Below are positions 55,902 through 63,056 of a stretch of DNA of 64,000 bases, one piece after another. Source of the DNA: Nocardioides sp. (GTDB lineage: Bacteria > Actinomycetota > Actinomycetes > Propionibacteriales > Nocardioidaceae); contig JACJWV010000007.1 in NCBI GenBank assembly GCA_020636915.1, positions 158,119 to 222,118 on the forward strand, read 5' to 3'. Position 1 is the first letter of the stretch, and each line of letters starts with the position of its first letter. The notes under the pieces were generated by a model that did not search any database, was not told where the DNA came from, and saw only the letters and a program-made list of their open reading frames with translations. The position numbers and the translations under genes are program-made.

Positions 55902-56743
55902 GCGACCGACTGCTCGGCCGCCGCCACGATGTTGGAGAGGAGCATGGCGCGGGTCATCGGTCCCACCCCACCGGGATTCGGCGAGACCCAGTCGGCCACC
56001 TCCCAGACGTCGGCGGCCACGTCGCCGGCGATCTTGCCGTCACGCCGCGAGACGCCGACGTCGAGGACCGCGGCCCCCGGCTTGACCATGTCGGCCGTGA
56101 GGATGTCCGGGACGCCGGCCGCGGCCACGACGACGTCCGCGCCGCGGGTGTGGGCGGCGAGGTCGCGGGTGCCGGTGTGGCACAGGGTCACGGTGGAGTT
56201 CTCGCTGCGCCGGGTGAGCAGCAGCCCCATCGGGCGGCCCACGGTGATGCCGCGGCCGATGACGACCACCTCGGCGCCGTTCAGCTCCACACCGTTGCGC
56301 CGCAGCAGCTCGATGCAGCCCAGCGGCGTGCACGGGAGCGAGCCGGCCTCGCCGAGCACGAGCTTGCCGAGGTTGACCGGGTGCAGGCCGTCGACGTCCT
56401 TCTCGGGGGCGACCCGGGACAGGAGGCGGAACTCGTCCAGGCCGGTGGGCTGCTGCACGATGAAGCCGGTGCAGGCCGGGTCGGCGTTGAGCCGGTCGAT
56501 CTCGGCCTCGACCTCGGCCTGGGTGGCGGTCGCGGGCAGGTCCACCCGGAACGACGCGATGCCGATCTCGGCACAGTCCTTGTGCTTGGCCGAGACGTAC
56601 CAGTGCGAACCCGGGTCGTCGCCCACGAGCACCGTGCCCAGCCCGGGCACGACGCCGCGCTCGCGCAGCCTCGCGACCCGCTCGGTCAGCTCGGCCTTGA
56701 TCGCCTTGAGGGCCGCGGTGCCGTCCAGCTTCTGTGCAGTCAC
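55898..56743 (-). CDS. folD: Methylenetetrahydrofolate dehydrogenase/cyclohydrolase
   Basis: 281-residue bifunctional enzyme interconverting 5,10-methylene- and 10-formyl-tetrahydrofolate, the formyl donor for PurN and PurH encoded upstream. Seen: SHWYVSAKHKDCAEIGI (Tyr and catalytic Lys), GFIVQQPTGLDE (usual family text QLPLP, here altered), KDVDGLHPVNLGKL, PCTPLGCIELL, VVVIGRGITVGRPMGLLL and PGGVGPMTRAML. GTG start. The 182-bp gap before it holds a diverged repeat. Confidence 0.94.
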   Translation of the reverse strand: MTAQKLDGTAALKAIKAELTERVARLRERGVVPGLGTVLVGDDPGSHWYVSAKHKDCAEIGIASFRVDLPATATQAEVEAEIDRLNADPACTGFIVQQPTGLDEFRLLSRVAPEKDVDGLHPVNLGKLVLGEAGSLPCTPLGCIELLRRNGVELNGAEVVVIGRGITVGRPMGLLLTRRSENSTVTLCHTGTRDLAAHTRGADVVVAAAGVPDILTADMVKPGAAVLDVGVSRRDGKIAGDVAADVWEVADWVSPNPGGVGPMTRAMLLSNIVAAAEQSVA

Positions 56744-56833
56744 GGGGTCATCCTTCCACTGGTGCTTGCTCGTCGGTGGTACGTCGGATCAGCGGTCGCC
56801 GTCGCCGTTCGGCCCGCTGGCCGCCGGGGGATC

Positions 56834-56896
56834 GCCGAGTCGGCGCAAGCCGTCCTCCCCCGCTCCGCTCCTCCGGTCCGTTTCCGCCGACTCGGC
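56834..56896. repeat. Diverged half-element related to the 120-nt repeat
   Basis: GCCGAGTCGGCG (56834-56845) and its inverse CGCCGACTCGGC (56885-56896) repeat the core of the 120-nt elements but lack the CGTCTTGCCC half. They lie between purH and folD on the same strand. Confidence 0.6.
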
Positions 56897-56900
56897 TCGG

Positions 56901-56934
56901 TTCCACTTCGCTCGCTTGCGCTCGCTCAGTGGAA
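56901..56934 (-). terminator. Hairpin overlapping the purH stop
   Basis: TTCCACT / AGTGGAA arms with inner TCGCTCGC / GCGCTCGC runs. It overlaps the last codons of purH; with the diverged repeat it may end transcription before folD. Confidence 0.4.
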
Positions 56935-58500
56935 GAAGTGTCGGGTGCCGGTGAGGTACATGGTGACCCCGGCCGCCTTGCAGGCCTCGATCGTCAGCTC
57001 GTCGCGGACCGAGCCGCCGGGCTGCACGATCGCCGCGACCCCGGCGTCGATGAGCACCTGCGGGCCGTCCTCGAACGGGAAGAAGGCGTCGGAGGCCGCC
57101 ACCGACCCCGCGGCGCGCTCCCCGGCGCGCTCGACGGCGAGCCGGCAGGAGTCGACCCGGTTGACCTGGCCCATGCCGACGCCGACCGAGGCGCCGTCCT
57201 TGGCGAGCAGGATCGCGTTGGACTTCACCGAGCGGCACGCCTTCCACGCGAACGCCAGGTCGGCGAGCAGCTCGGGCGAGGCGGCCTCGCCGGTGGCCAG
57301 CGTCCAGCTGGCCGGGTCGTCACCCGGGGCGTCGACGTAGTCGCGCTGCTGCATCAGCAGGCCGCCGGAGATCGGCCGCATCTCGACCTCGCCGCGGACG
57401 CCGGGCTCGCACACCAGGATCCGGATGTTCTTCTTGCCCTGCAGCACCTCGACCGCGCCGTCGTCGTAGCCCGGCGCGACGACGACCTCGGTGAAGACCT
57501 CCGCCACCCGCTCGGCCATCGCCACCGAGACGGGCCGGTTGACCGCGATCACGCCGCCGAACGCCGACACCGGGTCGCAGGCGTGCGCCCGGCGGTGGGC
57601 CTCGGCGACGTCGGCCCCGACGGCGATGCCGCAGGGGTTGGCGTGCTTGATGATCGCCACCGCCGGCTCGTCGAAGTCGTACGCCGCCCGGCGGGCCGCG
57701 TCCGCGTCGACGTAGTTGTTGTAGGACATCTCCTTGCCGTGGAGCTGCTCGGCCTGCGCGAGGCCGGTGCCGAAGGCATTGAGGTAGAGCGCGGCGCTCT
57801 GGTGCGGGTTCTCGCCGTAGCGCAGCACCGAGGCCTTGTCCCACGTGCCGCCGACCCAGGCCGGGAACCCTCCCCCGGATCCGGCAGGGCCATCGGAGGT
57901 GTCGGAGAGCACGTTGCCCATCCAGGAGGCCACGGCGACGTCGTACGTCGCGGTGTGCACGAACGCCTCCGCGGCGAGCCGCTGCCGCTCGGCGAGGGTG
58001 AAGCCACCGGCCGCGACCGCGGCGAGCACGTCGGCGTACCGGGCGGGCGAGGTCACGATCGCGACGGACGGGTGGTTCTTCGCCGCCGCACGGACCATCG
58101 AGGGTCCCCCGATGTCGATCTGCTCGACGCACTCGTCGGGGGTCGCGCCGGACGCGACGGTCTGGACGAAGGGGTAGAGGTTCGAGACCACCAGGTCGAA
58201 CGGCTCGACACCGAGCTCGGCGAGCTGCTCGACGTGGGAGTCCAGGCGCCGGTCGGCGAGGATCCCCGCGTGCACCTTCGGGTGCAGCGTCTTGACCCGT
58301 CCGTCGAGGCACTCCGGGAAGCCGGTGAGGTCCTCGACCCGGGTGACCGGGATCCCCAGCCCCTCGATGAGTGCGGCGGAGCCTCCCGTCGACACCAGGG
58401 CGACGCCGGCGTCGTGCAGGCTGCGCACGAGGTCCTCGAGACCGCTCTTGTCGTAGACGGAGACCAGGGCGCGCCTGATCGGGATCCGGTTCTCGCTCAC
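56926..58500 (-). CDS. purH: Bifunctional AICAR formyltransferase/IMP cyclohydrolase
   Basis: 524 residues. It carries out the last two steps of purine synthesis: AICAR to FAICAR using 10-formyl-THF, then ring closure to IMP. N-terminal IMP cyclohydrolase domain: RRALVSVYDKSGLEDLVRSL, STGGSA, GRVKTLHPKVHAGIL. C-terminal transformylase: LRYGENPHQSAALY, the catalytic KHANPCG, SFFPF-like DAFFPFEDGP and PGGSVRD. GTG at 58500 with AGGAG 9 nt upstream; longer upstream frame rejected. 109 bp after purN. Confidence 0.95.
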   Translation of the reverse strand: MSENRIPIRRALVSVYDKSGLEDLVRSLHDAGVALVSTGGSAALIEGLGIPVTRVEDLTGFPECLDGRVKTLHPKVHAGILADRRLDSHVEQLAELGVEPFDLVVSNLYPFVQTVASGATPDECVEQIDIGGPSMVRAAAKNHPSVAIVTSPARYADVLAAVAAGGFTLAERQRLAAEAFVHTATYDVAVASWMGNVLSDTSDGPAGSGGGFPAWVGGTWDKASVLRYGENPHQSAALYLNAFGTGLAQAEQLHGKEMSYNNYVDADAARRAAYDFDEPAVAIIKHANPCGIAVGADVAEAHRRAHACDPVSAFGGVIAVNRPVSVAMAERVAEVFTEVVVAPGYDDGAVEVLQGKKNIRILVCEPGVRGEVEMRPISGGLLMQQRDYVDAPGDDPASWTLATGEAASPELLADLAFAWKACRSVKSNAILLAKDGASVGVGMGQVNRVDSCRLAVERAGERAAGSVAASDAFFPFEDGPQVLIDAGVAAIVQPGGSVRDELTIEACKAAGVTMYLTGTRHFFH

Positions 58501-58515
58501 GGGTGACACTCCTGC

Positions 58516-58542
58516 TGGGTGCTCGGGGGGGAGGAGCACCCA
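58516..58542 (-). promoter_or_regulatory. Hairpin in the purN-purH gap
   Basis: TGGGTGCTC / GAGCACCCA, a 9-bp stem with a 9-nt G-rich loop, 15 nt upstream of the purH start and directly before its ribosome site, so it could limit purH translation or act as attenuator. Confidence 0.45.
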
Positions 58543-58609
58543 GGCGGTCGATGCTCCCGGCGTCACTCCCTGGTGGTTGCCCACCTGCGCCAGTCGTGTG
58601 CGGCCCACC

Positions 58610-59227
58610 CTAGCGGCCGAGGAGGACCCGGCGCCCCTCGACCCGGAAGCCCTCCCGGGCCATCCGGCCGACCGTGTCCACGAGCATCCCGCGCTCGGCG
58701 ACCTTGATCCGCTCGTGCAGCGACTCGACGGTGTCGTCGTCCTCGACCGGGACCGCTCGCTGCGCGACGATCGCCCCGGTGTCGACGCCCGCGTCGACGA
58801 CGAAGAGCGTGCAGCCGGTCACCTTGACGCCGTAGGCGAGGGCGTCGGCCGGGCCGTGCATGCCGGGGAACGACGGGGACAGCGCCGGGTGGGTGTTGAC
58901 GACGCGGCCGTCGAACCGCTCCAGGAACTGCGCCCCGACCAGCTTCATGAAGCCGGCGAGCACGACGAGGTCGGGCTCGAAGGCGGCGACCGTGTCGGTC
59001 AGCGCCCGGTCCCAGTGCTCACGGCTGGTGAAGTGACCGACCTGCTTGACGAAGGTCGGTACGCCGGCGCGCTCGGCGCGCACCAGGCCCTCGATGTCGT
59101 CGCGGTCGGCGCCCACGGCGACCACCCGGGCGCCGTACGCCGGGTCCGCGCAGGCGTCGAGGAGCGCCTGGAGGTTGGTCCCCGAGCCCGACACCAGGAC
59201 GACGAGGCGGGCAGGGCGGTCGGTCAC
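58610..59227 (-). CDS. purN: Phosphoribosylglycinamide formyltransferase
   Basis: 205 residues. It transfers a formyl group from 10-formyl-THF to GAR in purine synthesis. Seen: VLVSGSGTNLQALLDAC (phosphate loop), LVVLAGFMKLVGAQFLERF, the catalytic Asn/His stretch VVNTHPALSPSFPGMHG, and VDAGVDTGAIVAQ with catalytic Asp. GTG overlaps the DUF6350 gene stop (GTGA). Order DUF6350-purN-purH-folD-DUF3017 is a frequent actinobacterial purine/one-carbon cluster. Confidence 0.95.
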   Translation of the reverse strand: MTDRPARLVVLVSGSGTNLQALLDACADPAYGARVVAVGADRDDIEGLVRAERAGVPTFVKQVGHFTSREHWDRALTDTVAAFEPDLVVLAGFMKLVGAQFLERFDGRVVNTHPALSPSFPGMHGPADALAYGVKVTGCTLFVVDAGVDTGAIVAQRAVPVEDDDTVESLHERIKVAERGMLVDTVGRMAREGFRVEGRRVLLGR

Positions 59228-60486
59228 GCCCCGGAGTCTAGAGAGGCGCGCTTGGCGGCGCGGCGCTGCCACCAGGTCATGAGCAGCCCGCCGACCAGGC
59301 CGCCGATCCCGAAGGCGGTGACGGCGTGCACGAGCACGTCGAAGGCGTCCGGCCCGACGGCACGCATCCGGCCCGGTCCGACCGCTCCGCCGGAGACCGC
59401 GGCGAGCAGGGCGAGGAGCACCCCGGCGAGCACGCCCCCCGCGCACCCGCGCAGCAGCCCCTCCTCGTAGCGGAGCGTCGGCGCGCGCCGCTGGGAGCGG
59501 GCGGCCGCGAGGGCCGCGACCACCGGTGCGAGCGCGAGGAGGTACGCCGTCCACACCGGCGTGGGGCCGTTGTCGGGCAGCGCGGCGAGCAGCGGGAACA
59601 TCGGCAGCGCGCCGATCTGCACGAACGTCGGCGAGACGAGCGTGCCGGTGCCGACGGTGAAGCCGGGACCCAGCAGGTAGCTCGCGGAGAACAGGACCGC
59701 GTTGGGGCTGACCGTGGCGGTCAGGGCGGTGTAGACGGTGGCGTCGCCGGCGTCGGTGTGCAGCCGCGACATCACGTTGACCGCGGTGCCGAAGTCGGTG
59801 ACGAGCGCGGCGAGGAACGCCACCGCCGCGACCAGGAGGTAGGCGCCCAGCACGCGCAGGCAGGTCGCTCCCGCCGCGCGCGCCGAGGCGGGCAGCAACG
59901 CCGTCCAGATCGCCGCTCGCCCCGACCCGATCGCGATGGAGACCAGGCCCGCGGTCAAGCACAGCAGCAGGCACCAGAACAGCACCCGGGCCGTCGACGG
60001 CGAGGTCGCCGGGGTGGCGGCCAGCCGCAGCGTGACCAGCGCCACGACGACGTACCCGAGGGTGAACCAGGCCGTGGCCAGCAGGACGGTCCAGTCGCGC
60101 TCGCCGTCGGCGATCCGCAGCGCGTCGGGGCCGTGGCCGGACACCGAGTCGCCGACCCGGTGGCCCAGCCGCCACACCGCCCAGGCGGCGAGCGCGGTGA
60201 GGCCGAGCGGGACGACCGTGATCGTGATTCCGCTCACGTGGACGCCGGAGCCGTGGGCGAGCAGCCAGCCCAGCGCGCCGACGCGGAGCCCGTCGCGCGG
60301 GGTGCCGTGGGCGCCGGCGTCGGCGAGGAACCAGCCGACCACGCCGGCGGCCAGGCAGACCACGAGCGTGCCCAGCGCGGCGGCGGCACCGCCGAGGAGG
60401 GCGACGAGGACGAGCGGCCGGCGGTGGCGCGGGTCGACCCGCTCCCCCGCCGCGGCGGAGGTCGGACCCGGGAGCAGCGACGTCAT
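59224..60486 (-). CDS. DUF6350 multi-TM membrane protein
   Basis: 420 residues with about 10 TM helices. The N-terminal cytosolic segment is followed by HRRPLVLVALLGGAAAALGT, a GSGVHVSGITITVVPLGLTA block and a conserved-looking LTATVSPNAVLFSASYLLGP / GFTVGTGTLVSPTF middle. This resembles the DUF6350 (PerM-like) family regularly found upstream of purN in actinobacteria. Function not established. The ATG at 60486 was chosen; the longer frame back to 60591 has a basic non-conserved lead. Confidence 0.78.
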   Translation of the reverse strand: MTSLLPGPTSAAAGERVDPRHRRPLVLVALLGGAAAALGTLVVCLAAGVVGWFLADAGAHGTPRDGLRVGALGWLLAHGSGVHVSGITITVVPLGLTALAAWAVWRLGHRVGDSVSGHGPDALRIADGERDWTVLLATAWFTLGYVVVALVTLRLAATPATSPSTARVLFWCLLLCLTAGLVSIAIGSGRAAIWTALLPASARAAGATCLRVLGAYLLVAAVAFLAALVTDFGTAVNVMSRLHTDAGDATVYTALTATVSPNAVLFSASYLLGPGFTVGTGTLVSPTFVQIGALPMFPLLAALPDNGPTPVWTAYLLALAPVVAALAAARSQRRAPTLRYEEGLLRGCAGGVLAGVLLALLAAVSGGAVGPGRMRAVGPDAFDVLVHAVTAFGIGGLVGGLLMTWWQRRAAKRASLDSGA

Positions 60487-60573
60487 GACACGGCCATCAT
60501 CACCGCCGTGGGGCGCCGATCGGCGGTTCCCACGCCGGTCGTCGGCAGTTCGGCCCCGATGGACGCCTCGGGC

Positions 60574-60579
60574 TACCGT
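60574..60579 (+). promoter_or_regulatory. Candidate -10 box of the sigma-sensor fusion gene
   Basis: TACCGT ends 10 nt before the ATG at 60590; with a start ~7 nt downstream the leader would be only a few bases. No ribosome-binding site seen. Confidence 0.35.
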
Positions 60580-60589
60580 GGATGGCGCC

Positions 60590-62455
60590 ATGAAGGACCC
60601 CGACGAGTTCGACCAGTTCTACAAGGACGTCCGCGACCGCCTGCTGGTGCTGACGTACTGCCTGACCGGCGACCTGTCCTCCTCCCGCGCGGCGGTGCGC
60701 GACGCGTTCGTCGTCGCCTGGCACCACTGGCGCAAGGTGTCGAAGCTGGAGGACCCCGAGGCGTGGACCCGGGTGCGTGCGTGCGCGCACGCCCAGCGGC
60801 GGCACACGGCCAAGCTGTGGCACCGGGAGAAGGGGCTCGACCCCGAGGCGAAGGCCACCCTGGACGCACTGGGCAAGCTGTCCCAGCACCAGCGCCGGGT
60901 GCTGCTGCTCACCCACCTGACGACCGCCTCGCTCGCCGAGATCGGGCGCGAGGTGGGCCTGCCCCGCGCCGACACCGAGCGTGAGCTCCAGACCGCCACG
61001 TCGCAGTTCGCCATGGCGCGCGAGGTGCCGACCACGGGCATCCGGTTGGCGTTCGAGCCGGTGCGTCTCCACGTGGAGGGCGAGGTCGAGCGCGACCGCT
61101 GGCCCCGCGCCACGATCGTGCGCCGCTCCGGGGCGGCGCGTCGGCGTACCCACACGGTGATCGGCGTGGCCGCCACGGTGGCCGCCCTGGTGGTCACCGG
61201 CGCGCTGGTCGGCAACGCCACCGGCGTGCGGCCGACCCTGACCGTCGAGCGGGTCACGGCGACCGAGGCCGGAGCCCCCGCAGGTGGGGCGTCCTCGCCG
61301 AGCACGGACACGGCCCCCGTCGACCTGCCTGCGGACGCGCTCCTCGGCGCCGACGAGGTGGCGCGCTCGACGCCCGGCACCCGGTGGACCGAGGCCGGCA
61401 CCGATGGCAACACCTCCGGCTCCGGCCTCGTGATGCCCTGCCAGGCCGACCGGTACGCCGACCCGAAGGGGACCGCCGCCCTGGTCCGACGGTTCGCCTC
61501 CGTCAAGGCCGACGGGGCGCCGACCGCCGTCCAGACCGCCCAGGTCTCCCGGTCGGAGCGGGCCGCGGCTCGCGGCTTCGACACCGCGGTCGGCTGGTTC
61601 GCGGCCTGCGACAGCGACCGGGCCCAGCTGGTCGGCACCCACACCGTCGACGGTGTGGGTGACGAGGCGATGCTGCTCGACCTGCGCACCTGGGCCGGTG
61701 ACGGCACCGAGGTGGTCGCCGGGGTCGCCCGCACGGGCCAGCTCGTCACCACGACGCTCACCCGGTTCCCCGTCGGCGACCAGCCGTCGGCGCAGCGCTC
61801 GGCCGGGCTCCTCGCCGAGGCCGTCTCCGGGCTGTGCAACCTCGAGGACGCCGGGGCGTGCGTGTCGACCCCCCGGGTCCGCGAGACCTCGCCGGTGCCG
61901 GCCGCCCCGGTGCCCGCGATGCTCGCCGAGGTCGACCTGCCGCCCGTGACGGGCGTGGAGAAGCCGTGGGTGGGGACCGAGCCGCGGGAGGCGCGGTCCA
62001 ACGCCGCGGCGACCGGCTGCGACCAGACCGACTTCTCGTCGGCGCCGGTGAGCAACGGCGTCACCCGGACCTTCCTCATCCCCGACTCCCGGCTGCCCGA
62101 CCAGTTCGGACTCACCGAGACCGTCGGGTCCCTGCCCGCGGCGAAGGCGGCAGCGTTCGTCGACCGGGTGCGTGCCGAGCTCGCCTCGTGCCCCGACAAG
62201 CAGATGGGCACCGACGTCGTCCGCGTCGCCTCGGTCGAGGAGAAGGACCGCGACCTCACGGTGTGGCACGTCACCACCGAGATCAGCGACGACCAGTCCG
62301 TCGACTACCTGATGGGCGTCGTGCGCGACGGGACGTCGGTCGCCCAGGTCGGCTTCGTGCCCGCCCCGCACGTGGCCTTCGCGCCCGGGGCGTTCGTCGC
62401 CATCGTCGAGCGGGCGCTGGCCCGCCTCGGCGAGATGCCCGCACCGAAGGGCTGA
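60590..62455 (+). CDS. ECF sigma factor-like domain fused through a TM helix to an outer sensor-like domain
   Basis: 621 residues. Residues ~7-75 look like sigma region 2 (RLLVLTYCLTGDLSSSRAAV then RDAFVVAWHHWRKVSKLEDP), and ~90-142 like region 4 (LDALGKLSQHQRRVLLLTHL, ASLAEIGREVGLPRADTERE). The same segments align by eye with the SigE-type factor next door (VQEAFARAWAHRRKLDRAEH). A basic stretch and one TM helix (about 188-209, TVIGVAATVAALVVTGALVG) lead to a ~410-residue outer region. That region has two roughly similar halves, each opening with L-P-A/A-E-V-D-L-P and an early Cys; the text WFAACDSDRAQLVGTHTV and VARTGQLVTTTLTR recalls PknH-type sensor domains. Role inferred: membrane-held transcription factor. 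No anti-sigma gene is next to it. Confidence 0.75.
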   Translation: MKDPDEFDQFYKDVRDRLLVLTYCLTGDLSSSRAAVRDAFVVAWHHWRKVSKLEDPEAWTRVRACAHAQRRHTAKLWHREKGLDPEAKATLDALGKLSQHQRRVLLLTHLTTASLAEIGREVGLPRADTERELQTATSQFAMAREVPTTGIRLAFEPVRLHVEGEVERDRWPRATIVRRSGAARRRTHTVIGVAATVAALVVTGALVGNATGVRPTLTVERVTATEAGAPAGGASSPSTDTAPVDLPADALLGADEVARSTPGTRWTEAGTDGNTSGSGLVMPCQADRYADPKGTAALVRRFASVKADGAPTAVQTAQVSRSERAAARGFDTAVGWFAACDSDRAQLVGTHTVDGVGDEAMLLDLRTWAGDGTEVVAGVARTGQLVTTTLTRFPVGDQPSAQRSAGLLAEAVSGLCNLEDAGACVSTPRVRETSPVPAAPVPAMLAEVDLPPVTGVEKPWVGTEPREARSNAAATGCDQTDFSSAPVSNGVTRTFLIPDSRLPDQFGLTETVGSLPAAKAAAFVDRVRAELASCPDKQMGTDVVRVASVEEKDRDLTVWHVTTEISDDQSVDYLMGVVRDGTSVAQVGFVPAPHVAFAPGAFVAIVERALARLGEMPAPKG

Positions 62456-62484
62456 CCGCCTCCACAGATTTCTCTGCTCGTCGT

Positions 62485-62510
62485 GCAACCGTGGGCCGGG
62501 GTCAGGCGTA
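62485..62510 (+). promoter_or_regulatory. Candidate ECF-type promoter of the SigE-like gene
   Basis: GCAACC (62485-62490) and CGTA (62507-62510) are separated by 16 nt, the AAC...CGT layout typical of ECF promoters. It lies 51 nt upstream of the sigma gene and suggests autoregulation. Confidence 0.45.
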
Positions 62511-62561
62511 TCCCTCCCGACTCAGCACCCCGCTGAGCCGCACACGAGACGGGAAGGGTCG

Positions 62562-63056
62562 ATGGACGAACGCGAATTCGACGACTTCTACGCCGCGTCG
62601 TTCCAGCGGGTCACGGCCCAGGTCTACGCCATGATCGGCAACCGCGACGAGGCGCAGGAGTGCGTGCAGGAGGCGTTCGCCAGGGCCTGGGCGCACCGAC
62701 GCAAGCTGGACCGGGCCGAGCACCCCGAGGCATGGGTCCGCACGACGGCGTACCGCCTGGCGGTGAGCCGCTGGCGGCGTACCGTCCGGGGCCGGCGACC
62801 GGTCGACCGCGCCCTCGGCGCCCCGACGCAGACCGCCGCCCCGAACGAGGCGCACGTGGCCCTGGTGGAAGCGCTGAAGCAGCTGCCCGAGGCCCAGCGG
62901 CAGGCGCTGGTGCTGCACCACCTCGCCGACCTGCCCGTGCACGACGTCGCCCGCGAGGTCGGCGTCCCCGAAGGAACCATCAAGGCCCGGCTCAGCCGCG
63001 GTCGGGCAGCACTCGCCGTGCTGCTCGCCGACGAGGAAGGACTCAGCCATGCCTGA
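62562..63056 (+). CDS. SigE-family ECF RNA polymerase sigma factor
   Basis: 164 residues. Region 2: DFYAASFQRVTAQVYAMIGN, ECVQEAFARAWAHRRKLDRA, HPEAWVRTTAYRLAVSRWRR; region 4: LKQLPEAQRQALVLHHLADL, VAREVGVPEGTIKARLSRGR. This is the actinobacterial SigE-type (TIGR02983-like) pattern. ATG at 62562 with GGGAAGGG upstream. It overlaps the following membrane-protein gene by 8 bp, the usual sign of a sigma/anti-sigma or sigma/sensor pair. Confidence 0.9.
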   Translation: MDEREFDDFYAASFQRVTAQVYAMIGNRDEAQECVQEAFARAWAHRRKLDRAEHPEAWVRTTAYRLAVSRWRRTVRGRRPVDRALGAPTQTAAPNEAHVALVEALKQLPEAQRQALVLHHLADLPVHDVAREVGVPEGTIKARLSRGRAALAVLLADEEGLSHA

